From Candidatus Hydrogenedentota bacterium (GTDB taxonomy: Bacteria; Hydrogenedentota; Hydrogenedentia; Hydrogenedentales; SLHB01): DNA of 5,404 nucleotides. The notes under the pieces are model-generated. The model saw only the letters and a program-made list of their open reading frames with translations. It did no database searches and was not told the DNA's origin. The DNA lies in assembly GCA_003552485.1 (NCBI GenBank), contig PUMX01000340.1, positions 1 through 5,404 of the forward strand. Reading direction: 5' to 3'. Both the position numbers and the translations under genes were made by a program. This document shows positions 1-5,404 of the stretch, one piece after another; positions within the stretch are counted from its first letter, which is position 1; each line of letters opens with the position of its first letter.

Positions 1-165
1 CCCGGCGCGCGCGTTAAAGAAGCGCTCCATCTCGCGGAACGCCGCGGACGCGCAGGCTGGGCAATACCCGTGGCTGGCATTCTGGCTGAGCGCTTCGTTT
101 GGCGCCGACGCCAACCACATGGAGCCTTTGCGCACTCGCTTACATACACAACACTGTATATCCAT
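1..165 (-). CDS. Small cysteine-rich (zinc-ribbon-like) protein, N-terminal 55 residues, runs off left edge
   Basis: Seen: reading leftward from ATG at 165-163, the frame is open for 55 codons to base 1 without a stop. The protein begins MDIQCCVCKRVRKG, has a Trp at residue 17, and then SHGYCPAC at residues 31-38, followed by a charged amphipathic stretch (FREMERFFNARAG). The Cys-x2-Cys-Lys-(Arg/Lys) and Ser-His-Gly-x-Cys-Pro-x-Cys pair is a pattern I know from short bacterial proteins and from C-terminal tails of some sensor or response-regulator proteins, where four cysteines probably bind zinc. The ATG is preceded by GGAAG at 171-175 with 5-base spacing, and it sits just before the first cysteine, as expected. 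Upstream in-frame ATGs at 246 and 234 lack this support. The GC-rich stretch from 1 to about 120 has coding character in this frame. The function is unknown; it is either a standalone zinc-ribbon protein of about 60-80 residues or the start of a longer one. It is divergent from the ABC operon. Confidence 0.66.
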   Translation of the reverse strand, partial: MDIQCCVCKRVRKGSMWLASAPNEALSQNASHGYCPACASAAFREMERFFNARAG

Positions 166-170
166 TATCG

Positions 171-175
171 CTTCC
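171..175 (-). promoter_or_regulatory. Ribosome binding site GGAAG for the leftward gene
   Basis: On the - strand GGAAG is followed by five bases (CGATA) and then ATG at 165-163. It is the main reason to choose this start over the in-frame ATGs at 246 and 234, neither of which has a comparable purine-rich site at the right distance. Confidence 0.5.
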
Positions 176-463
176 AATTTTTTTGGTGCTGCCGCTACAC
201 AGAAGACGCCAAACAATACGCACTTATTCAGCATATTGCGTGCCATCCAGAAAAGCACCCCATAAAAAAGGCCGAAAAACCGCTAACTATGCGCCTAAGT
301 CCTTTAGCAACAATGAACTATGGACTTGCAACCCCTTGGCGTGTTATAAGGAATCGTCGTGATCAACTTTTGACAAAGCAAAGTCCGTGAGGAAATGTAT
401 AGCACGCGTGACTAACATTTGCCCACCGGTATTGGATAAGCGCCCCAAGCCCCACATCTTGTG

Positions 464-492
464 TTGACATGGTAGCGTAGCCAACATATAGA
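464..492 (+). promoter_or_regulatory. Sigma70-type promoter for the ABC operon
   Basis: A perfect -35 hexamer TTGACA lies at 464-469 and a -10-like TATAGA at 487-492, separated by exactly 17 bases. The -10 matches TATAAT at the first four positions. Transcription would start near 498-500, leaving a leader of roughly 46-48 bases before the ATG at 546. The position and orientation fit the four-gene operon. Promoter consensus in the likely host phyla is less well known, so this is an inference from the general housekeeping-sigma pattern. Confidence 0.6.
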
Positions 493-532
493 ATTCAAGT
501 ACTCGAAGAACGGACGAAACGCACGAAGTAAC

Positions 533-537
533 GGGAG
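533..537 (+). promoter_or_regulatory. Ribosome binding site GGGAG for the ATPase gene
   Basis: GGGAG ends 8 bases before the ATG at 546. It supports this start, which also gives the expected ABC ATPase N-terminus (a short beta strand, then LTKRYG), with no need for upstream residues. Confidence 0.6.
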
Positions 538-545
538 CATCTATC

Positions 546-1493
546 ATGATTCAGGCGCAGGGCCTGACCAAACGATACGGACCGATCACCGCGATTGAAG
601 ATGTCTCTTTCGAGGTGGCGCAAGGCGAGATCATCGGATTCCTGGGCCCCAACGGCGCGGGCAAATCGACGACGATGCGTATCCTCACCGGATACTCCCC
701 CGCCACGGAAGGCCGCGCGAAGATAGCCGGCTTCGATATCGCGGAACAACCGATTGAAGTCAAGCGGCGAGTGGGTTATATGCCGGAGAGCGTGCCGCTG
801 TACCACGAGATGACGGTGGGCAAGTTTCTGGCCTACGTGGCGGAAGTCAAAGGCGTGTTGCACCGGCAGGCGCAGCGGGAGACCGAGCGCGTGATGGAGC
901 AGTGCGGGTTGCGCGGCATGGCGAACCGGATCATCCGCAATCTTTCGAAGGGCTACCGTCAACGGGTGGGCCTGGCGCAGGCGTTATTGGGGAGTCCGCC
1001 TGTGTTGATCCTCGACGAGCCGACCGTGGGGCTGGACCCCAGCCAGATCATCGAGATTCGCCAGATGATCCGCGATCTCGCCCATGAGCACACGGTGCTG
1101 CTGAGCACGCACATCCTGCCCGAGGTTTCCATGCTGTGCCAGCGGGTGCTGATCATTCACGAGGGCCGGCTGGTCGCTCAGGACGCCATGGCCAACCTCG
1201 CGGGCCCGCGGGAAGGCGTGCGTCACTACGAAGTGGACGCGCGCGGGCCTCGCGAGGAGGTGCGGACGTTGCTTTCCGGCGTGGAGGGCGTTAAACAGGT
1301 GAAAATGGACGGAACGGGGCCTTTCGTGGTCGAGACGGACGCCGCTAGCGACGCAGCCGCCGGCATAAGCCGCGCGCTCGTTCAAGCGGGATACCGCTTG
1401 TGCAGCCTGCAGGAACGGGGCCGCACGCTCGAGGATGTATTCGTCGAGGCCATCGCGGCCGATCAAGCTAACCAAGGAGCCTTACAATCATGA
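546..1493 (+). CDS. ABC-2 transporter ATP-binding protein, GldA type
   Basis: A 315-residue cytoplasmic ATPase that should hydrolyse ATP to drive the membrane protein encoded next door. Visible motifs in order: LTKRYG at 7-12; Walker A GPNGAGKST at 34-42; Q-loop region GYMPES at 77-82, where Glu81 stands in place of the usual Gln; signature LSKGYRQRV at 133-141, a variant of LSGGQ; Walker B VLILDEP at 153-159 with catalytic Glu158; D-loop GLDP at 162-165; and the switch His189 in LSTHIL. The C-terminal 100 residues form a small accessory domain ending in LEDVFV (295-300), as in many ABC-2 exporter ATPases. The LSKGY signature and the PES in the Q-loop are what I know from the GldA/gliding-type subfamily. 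The length is normal for the family. The gene leads the operon behind a promoter at 464-492, and its stop overlaps the permease start (ATGA at 1490-1493). All catalytic residues are present, so it is probably active. The substrate is unknown. A drug-exporter (DrrA-like) role is less likely given the neighbours. Confidence 0.93.
   Translation: MIQAQGLTKRYGPITAIEDVSFEVAQGEIIGFLGPNGAGKSTTMRILTGYSPATEGRAKIAGFDIAEQPIEVKRRVGYMPESVPLYHEMTVGKFLAYVAEVKGVLHRQAQRETERVMEQCGLRGMANRIIRNLSKGYRQRVGLAQALLGSPPVLILDEPTVGLDPSQIIEIRQMIRDLAHEHTVLLSTHILPEVSMLCQRVLIIHEGRLVAQDAMANLAGPREGVRHYEVDARGPREEVRTLLSGVEGVKQVKMDGTGPFVVETDAASDAAAGISRALVQAGYRLCSLQERGRTLEDVFVEAIAADQANQGALQS
1474..1479 (+). promoter_or_regulatory. 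Ribosome binding site AAGGAG for the permease gene
   Basis: AAGGAG lies inside the last codons of the ATPase gene, 10 bases before the permease ATG at 1490. With the ATGA overlap, this fixes the permease start and suggests translational coupling. Confidence 0.6.
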
Positions 1494-2320
1494 GGGCCAT
1501 GTGGGCCGTCTGCAAACGGGAATTCATCAGTTATTTCACGACGCCGGTGGGTTACGTAATACTCGGCGTGTATGCGGTGTTGTCGGGCCTCTATTTTACG
1601 GGCAGCTTCATCTCGTTCTGCCGCATTACGCAAAACCCCCAAGCCTACGGGTATCAGGAGATCCCTGAACTCGAGGAATGGCTGCTCAGCCCGTTCCTTA
1701 TCTTGTGCGGCCAGTTGATCATGTTCATCGGACCGCTGGTGACCATGCGGCTGCTGGCCGAGGAGAAGAACCGCGGCACTATGGAGCTGTTGCTGACGCA
1801 TCCGCTGCGCGACCGCGACATCATCTTCGGCAAGTACCTGGCGTCGCTGGGCACATTGATGACGCTGATGCTCGTGGTGGGATTTCACCTAACCATTATG
1901 GGTTCGTTCACTACGTTGCAGCCGCTCGTGCTGGTTTTCGGCGTCTTTACCGTGCTGCTCATGGGGGCGGCGTTCTTCAGCTTGGGCCTGTTCGTGAGCG
2001 CGCTGACCAGCAACCAAGTGACGGCCGGAACCATGACCTTCGGCTTGGCGCTGGGCTCATGGATACTCGGCATGATGGGCAAGGAATTGCCTGAGGCCAT
2101 TCCCGCGCCCGAGACGTGGCCAGCCGGCGCTGTACGGTTTCTCGAACTAATCTACGGCATATTCCGCGAGCTCGTGGTCTCGCTGCCCCTCGAGGCCCAC
2201 GCCGACGAGTTGGCCCAAGGCATCGTGTACCCGCACGCGGTCATCTATTACATTCTGTTTGCCGCATTTTTCCTGTTCTTGACGTTCCGGGTCTTCGAGT
2301 CACGGAAGTGGAGGGCCTGA
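1490..2320 (+). CDS. ABC-2 transporter permease, GldF type
   Basis: A 276-residue inner-membrane protein and the likely membrane partner of the ATPase encoded just before it. It has a cytoplasmic amphipathic start (CKREFISYFTTPVGYV, residues 8-23) and about six predicted helices near residues 20-43, 65-87, 117-137, 145-170, 178-197 and 246-267. Between helices 2 and 3 lies the conserved ABC-2 cytoplasmic segment, RLLAEEKNRGTMELLLTHP at 87-105, then DIIFGKYL. The Glu-x3-Gly-Thr-x-Glu-Leu-Leu core is the hallmark of this family and of GldF. The C-terminus ends FRVFESRKW, also typical of GldF-like permeases. The loop at about 198-245 contains a partly amphipathic stretch (AHADELAQGIVYP) that precedes the last helix. 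The length is close to that of a short GldF. The start overlaps the ATPase stop, and the stop is 4 bases before the next ATG. The substrate is not evident from the sequence; a general ABC-2 exporter permease is the only alternative. Confidence 0.9.
   Translation: MRAMWAVCKREFISYFTTPVGYVILGVYAVLSGLYFTGSFISFCRITQNPQAYGYQEIPELEEWLLSPFLILCGQLIMFIGPLVTMRLLAEEKNRGTMELLLTHPLRDRDIIFGKYLASLGTLMTLMLVVGFHLTIMGSFTTLQPLVLVFGVFTVLLMGAAFFSLGLFVSALTSNQVTAGTMTFGLALGSWILGMMGKELPEAIPAPETWPAGAVRFLELIYGIFRELVVSLPLEAHADELAQGIVYPHAVIYYILFAAFFLFLTFRVFESRKWRA
2310..2314 (+). promoter_or_regulatory. Ribosome binding site GGAGG for the GldG-like gene
   Basis: GGAGG within the last permease codons ends 10 bases before the ATG at 2325. 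It supports that start and coupling with the permease gene, whose stop lies at 2318-2320. Confidence 0.55.
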
Positions 2321-2324
2321 ATCC

Positions 2325-3995
2325 ATGAAGTACGCACGGCCCATAGCCGGGATCGCCGCCGTGATCGCGTTGGCGATCAGCCTGAACTTTTTGGTGGTGC
2401 GCGAAACGCTGTTCACCGCTTCCGTATTGGGGCCCCTGACGATTGCGGTGGTTTGCGCGATTGTCTGGGCGGCGCTATTGCTCATCGGGGTAGCCCGCCA
2501 ATCGGGGGGCAAAACCCGCAGCCTCTACGGGTTGAACAGCGTCATCGCGAGCCTGATGTTTCTCGCTATCTGCATTACTGTATATGCGTTCGCCCGCCAC
2601 TGGGACACCTATTTGGACCTGACATGGGAAGGCCGGCGGGATTTCTCTCCGATTACCGTGCAAGTGCTACGGAACCTTGATGAAGAGGTCAAGGTCACCT
2701 GCTTCTTTTTGGGCACAGGCGACCAGCTCGTCGACATGGCGCGCGATAACGTGCGGCGCTTCATGGACCGTGTCGAAGAGCATACTGACATGATTGAAAC
2801 CGAATTCCTCGACCCGCAAGTCGACCGGGCGCGTTTGACAGGCTTAGGACTGGACAACGTGTCGCCGCAAGGCACGATCGTGATGCACCGGGGCGGACGC
2901 CAGCGCGCGCTTAACCTGTCCGGCCCTAATCCGCGCCTCTCCGAACGCAATTTCACCAATGCGCTCATCAATATCGTGCGCGAGGACGAGCCAACCGTGT
3001 ACTTTGTAACGGGCCACGGCGGCCGTGGAATCGACGACCGGGACCCGCAGACCGGTTATTCATCATTGCGCGTGTTGCTCGAATCCGAGGGATATCAGGT
3101 CGACACGTTGAATCTTGGCCTGACAGAACCTGAAGTTCCCGCCGATGCCGACGTGCTGGTGTTGATGGCGCTCGGCAGCGACGTCACCCCGCGTGTGCGT
3201 GAACAGCTTGACGCGTACGTCGAAGAAGGCGGGCGTCTCCTCGTGATGCTTGACCCTTGGCGCAGACAACAGATGGGGTTGCTGGAGCGCGAACAGCTAC
3301 GGCCCTGGATCGAGGAAAGGTTCGGCGTCCGCATGGCGGATGGGCTCATCTTCGCGGAACGCCAGAACACGCAAATCCTGCTAACGAACGAGGCCGCCGG
3401 TTTTCAGGCGGAGCACGACGAAGAAGGCGATTTCCTGGGCAATTACAACTACGAGCATCCCATTACCCGCGGGTTTACCGCGCAAATGCAATGGCCCATG
3501 GCCCGCGCAGTAAAGCCCACACCGCGCCGTCCCGACCGGGTGACGCGTACGCCCCTGTTGCGCACCACACCCGAATACTGGTCTGAGCAGAATGTCGAAC
3601 TATTGCTGCAAACAGGCCAGGCGCAGCGGGATGAAGACGATCCCCAGGGGCCGTTGCCGCTAGCCATGGCCGCTACGCGCGCCACTGACATTCCTGTGGG
3701 CGATACTGGCCAGACCCGCGACGCCCGGCTGGTGGCCGTGGGCGCGTCCGAGTTCGCCTCGAACGCGTTCCTGCCGGTGTTGCCGGGCCATCAAAACTTC
3801 ATCATGAACTCTATCGCCTGGCTGACGGAAAGCGAAGAGCTTATCGCAATCCGGCCCGCGGAAGGGCGCGGCCAGGCTATCATTCTCACCGAGGCTCAGG
3901 AGCGGTTCATCGCCTGGCTAGCCACTTTGGGCGTGCTGCAAGTCTGCGTGGTGGCCGGCTTGATTACCTATGCCGTGCGGAGGAAGTACCGATGA
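2325..3995 (+). CDS. GldG-family ABC transporter auxiliary protein, membrane-anchored
   Basis: A 556-residue protein of the family annotated as ABC-type auxiliary component or GldG. Seen: three hydrophobic segments near residues 7-25, 34-56 and 71-90, then the family hallmark YLDLTWEGRRDFSPIT (96-111). A large non-membrane domain follows with VYFVTGHGG (225-233), the core DVLVLMALG (276-284), EEGGRLLVMLDP (300-311), TTPEYWSE (414-421) and VAVGASEFASNAF (470-482). A final helix at about 530-550 precedes a basic tail, RRKYR. The bulk should face the outside of the cytoplasmic membrane, tethered at both ends. Classical GldG has one N-terminal helix; the three seen here match a longer variant I recall from other phyla. 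The usual TGHGE motif reads TGHGG. No enzymatic residues are recognised, so a structural or substrate-handling role with the permease is inferred. The start follows GGAGG, and the stop overlaps the next start (ATGA at 3992-3995). Confidence 0.87.
   Translation: MKYARPIAGIAAVIALAISLNFLVVRETLFTASVLGPLTIAVVCAIVWAALLLIGVARQSGGKTRSLYGLNSVIASLMFLAICITVYAFARHWDTYLDLTWEGRRDFSPITVQVLRNLDEEVKVTCFFLGTGDQLVDMARDNVRRFMDRVEEHTDMIETEFLDPQVDRARLTGLGLDNVSPQGTIVMHRGGRQRALNLSGPNPRLSERNFTNALINIVREDEPTVYFVTGHGGRGIDDRDPQTGYSSLRVLLESEGYQVDTLNLGLTEPEVPADADVLVLMALGSDVTPRVREQLDAYVEEGGRLLVMLDPWRRQQMGLLEREQLRPWIEERFGVRMADGLIFAERQNTQILLTNEAAGFQAEHDEEGDFLGNYNYEHPITRGFTAQMQWPMARAVKPTPRRPDRVTRTPLLRTTPEYWSEQNVELLLQTGQAQRDEDDPQGPLPLAMAATRATDIPVGDTGQTRDARLVAVGASEFASNAFLPVLPGHQNFIMNSIAWLTESEELIAIRPAEGRGQAIILTEAQERFIAWLATLGVLQVCVVAGLITYAVRRKYR
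3979..3984 (+). promoter_or_regulatory. Ribosome binding site GGAGGA for the DUF4340 gene
   Basis: GGAGGA lies in the last GldG-like codons, 7 bases before the ATG at 3992. This strong site and the ATGA overlap fix the start of the fourth gene. Confidence 0.6.
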
Positions 3996-5404
3996 ATACA
4001 CGCGCCACCCTGATACTACTGGCGGTCCTCACGGTGATGGTAGGCGGCTATTGGCTTATGCTTCACTCGGAAGAACAGGCGCGCACCCGCGACCACGAGG
4101 CGCGCCGCATCGCGCCGTTCGGCGCCGAAGAACTCGAGCGAGTTACTATCACCCCGCAAGACGGTGATCCTGTAACAGCCGAGCGGGACAGCGCCGGACG
4201 CTGGCGCATTATCGAACCCTACGAGCTCGAGGCCTCACAAGGCGCCTGGAACCGGGTAGCCGGCAAGCTCACGTCAATGGTGAACGAACGCAGCATTGAT
4301 GAAGACCCCGAAGAACTCGGCATGTACGGCTTGGACGAGGCCGAGGTCGTCATTACCGCATCGAGTGTGGACGGGCGCGAGGTAAGCGTGCGATTCGGCG
4401 ATACGGAGCCGACCCAGACTAAGCGGTACGCGCAAAGCCATGATGGCGCCGTGTTTCTCGCGTCAATGGATGCGTTTCGCGAATTTGACCGGGGACTGCT
4501 CGAACTGCGCCAGCGGTATCTTGTTGATCTGGGCGAGGAACCCATAACACAACTCGAGTATGCGCGTATTCGGCCCGAAGAAACGGGCGCCATCGTCTTT
4601 GAAAGACATGCGGACGACGGGAAGTGGCGCATCACCGCCCCATTTGAGACTCTTGGCGAGCAACAACTCATCGAGCAACTGGTTAATGAAGTACGGTACG
4701 CCGCGGGTATGCGTTACATCGATGAGTATGAAGCGCTCGAAGACTACGGGCTCGATCCGCCGGGCGCGTTTGTGCGCGTGATGACCGACGAGCATCCCGA
4801 CGGACAGACCATCTACTTTGGTTCATACACCGCCGATCCCGATGAAAATGGCCTGTACGCCTGGCGGGAAGGCAGCGATTCCATTGCAGTCATCGACGCC
4901 GGGATGGTGGGGATGTTGCCGGAATCGCCCGACGCCTTTCGGGAACGCAGTTTGATTACGCGTTCCGCCCGGGATATCCGCCGCATGGAATACGCGCGGG
5001 GAGACGTCGAACTTGAGTTCGAGAACCATCCGGAACGGGGGTGGCGTATGGCGTCGCCGAGCGCGCCACAAAGTGATCAGGCGGCGATATCAAACTTCGT
5101 GAGGGCGCTGGTCATGCTCGAAGGCGGACGTTTTCTCAACCCTGATGATGAAGACGTCGACATGGGCGATCCCGAGATCGAAATCGCGCTCGAATTCGAT
5201 GACGGAGAACGGCCCGAACCTTTGCGTTTCGGACCCGTCACGATGGAGCCCACGGATGAAGAAGAAACCGAAGTCACCCGCTACGCCACCCAGGATTCCG
5301 GCGCCGCCTTCGCTATCAGTGAGCCAGCCACGGCTGTTCTTCGCGTAAGCGATTTTGATTTCCGGCCGCGTGAAGTGCTGGTGTTTGATCCAGCGGAGGC
5401 GGCA
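3992..5404 (+). CDS. DUF4340 domain protein, membrane-anchored, C-terminus beyond right edge
   Basis: The frame is open from ATG 3992 to the last base, 471 codons with no stop, so the gene is incomplete. Residues 6-24 form one hydrophobic helix (LILLAVLTVMVGGYWLML) after a short basic N-terminus. It acts as an uncleaved anchor or signal peptide, so the remainder should lie outside the cytoplasmic membrane. The rest is hydrophilic, acidic and built from about three units of roughly 140 residues. Each unit has a Trp-Arg-(Ile/Met)-x2-Pro turn (W71, W212, W351), a Tyr-Gly-Leu-Asp or degraded equivalent (112, 252, 391), a Phe-Gly pair (135, 276, 413) and an Arg-x-Arg edge (173, 317, 458). This is the pattern of DUF4340, a family usually encoded directly after GldG-like genes in GldAFG-type operons. 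No catalytic residues are recognised. A binding or scaffold role with the GldG-like protein is inferred from the operon only. Confidence 0.85.
   Translation, partial: MNTRATLILLAVLTVMVGGYWLMLHSEEQARTRDHEARRIAPFGAEELERVTITPQDGDPVTAERDSAGRWRIIEPYELEASQGAWNRVAGKLTSMVNERSIDEDPEELGMYGLDEAEVVITASSVDGREVSVRFGDTEPTQTKRYAQSHDGAVFLASMDAFREFDRGLLELRQRYLVDLGEEPITQLEYARIRPEETGAIVFERHADDGKWRITAPFETLGEQQLIEQLVNEVRYAAGMRYIDEYEALEDYGLDPPGAFVRVMTDEHPDGQTIYFGSYTADPDENGLYAWREGSDSIAVIDAGMVGMLPESPDAFRERSLITRSARDIRRMEYARGDVELEFENHPERGWRMASPSAPQSDQAAISNFVRALVMLEGGRFLNPDDEDVDMGDPEIEIALEFDDGERPEPLRFGPVTMEPTDEEETEVTRYATQDSGAAFAISEPATAVLRVSDFDFRPREVLVFDPAEAA
4130..5404 (+). repeat. Three tandem ~140-residue protein repeats inside the DUF4340 gene
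   Basis: Aligned by eye, the units span roughly residues 47-184, 185-328 and 329-471 of the DUF4340 protein. Landmark spacing is constant: Trp 71/212/351, Tyr-Gly position 112/252/391, Phe-Gly 135/276/413, and the (Leu/Phe)-Arg-x-Arg edge 172/316/457. Units start with similar strands (LERVTI, LEYARI, MEYARG). DNA identity between units is not obvious, so the duplication is old. The third unit ends with the same edge motif that precedes units 2 and 3, so more sequence, possibly a fourth unit, may follow. Confidence 0.6.

Larger units (their letters stand above)
166..545. other. Divergent intergenic region, no gene seen
   Basis: This stretch of 380 bases separates the leftward zinc-ribbon gene from the rightward ABC operon. 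It is visibly richer in A and T than the flanking coding DNA, with runs such as the T7 at 178-184 and AAAAAA at 264-269. Open frames crossing it on either strand have no ribosome binding site with a plausible protein behind it. I see one good rightward promoter at 464-492 and no clear consensus promoter for the leftward gene. There is an 8-base perfect palindrome CACGCGTG at 403-410, too short to call an operator. No tRNA, riboswitch or hairpin terminator with a U-tract was recognised. Confidence 0.6.

Noticed and set aside
366..384. Short inverted repeat ACTTT ... AAAGT
   Set aside because: Only five base pairs, AT-rich, with a 9-base loop and no following U-tract; not supportable as a terminator or operator.
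1..390. Open + strand frame from the left edge to a TGA at 388-390
   Set aside because: Its translation is Arg, His and Tyr rich without any recognisable domain, it crosses the AT-rich intergenic stretch, and the - strand frame in 1-165 has a clear cysteine motif and ribosome binding site.
370..403. Second TTGACA (370-375) as a further rightward promoter
   Set aside because: The nearest TATA-like hexamer (TATAGC, 398-403) is 22 bases away, and at 16-18 base spacing there is no acceptable -10 element.
495..962. 155-codon - strand open frame opposite the ATPase gene
   Set aside because: It lies antisense to the Walker A to signature region of a well-supported gene and its His/Arg-rich translation is typical of a GC-rich shadow frame.
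984..1475. 163-codon - strand open frame opposite the ATPase C-terminal half
   Set aside because: Antisense shadow of a conserved gene, with no domain and no plausible ribosome binding site context.
3257..3586. 109-codon + strand open frame inside the GldG-like gene in another frame
   Set aside because: Fully contained in a conserved gene, with a translation rich in Ala, Arg and His and no recognisable motif.
4219..4671. 150-codon - strand open frame opposite the DUF4340 gene
   Set aside because: Ser/Arg-rich shadow translation; the + strand frame is continuous, has a strong start site and carries the repeat landmarks.

Overview
The window comes from a GC-rich bacterial chromosome. It holds one incomplete operon on the + strand and, at the left edge, the start of a divergent gene on the - strand. 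No mobile element, RNA gene, CRISPR array or phage gene is visible. Gene families and codon use fit a diderm environmental bacterium of the Planctomycetota, Verrucomicrobiota or Hydrogenedentota kind, but no marker gene fixes the taxon, so this is a weak guess.

Layout. Positions 1-165 (- strand) carry the first 55 codons of a small cysteine-rich protein with a paired-cysteine (C-x2-C ... SHGYCPAC) zinc-ribbon-like pattern; it leaves the window at base 1. Positions 166-545 are an AT-richer divergent intergenic region. It includes a good sigma70-type promoter (TTGACA, 17 bp, TATAGA) pointing right, about 50 bp before the first operon gene. From 546 to the right edge, four genes are packed head to tail: an ABC-2 ATPase of the GldA type (546-1493), a six-helix ABC-2 permease of the GldF type (1490-2320), a GldG-family membrane-anchored auxiliary protein (2325-3995) and a DUF4340 protein (3992 to beyond 5404). 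Two of the three junctions are ATGA stop/start overlaps and the third is a 4-base gap. Each start has a nearby Shine-Dalgarno sequence, so translational coupling and a single transcript are likely.

How the genes work together. The ATPase and permease should form the energised membrane core, probably as a dimer of each. The GldG-like protein, with membrane helices at both ends and a large extracytoplasmic domain, and the DUF4340 protein, with a single N-terminal anchor and a long repeat-built exterior, probably form the extracytoplasmic part. In Bacteroidota GldA, GldF and GldG are linked to gliding motility. In other phyla the GldAFG plus DUF4340 set is common but its substrate is unknown, and nothing here points to gliding. 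The most informative details are the roughly 140-residue tandem repeat in the DUF4340 protein, the three-helix N-terminus of the GldG-like protein, and the edge-truncated zinc-ribbon gene, whose frame lies opposite a misleading open frame on the + strand.
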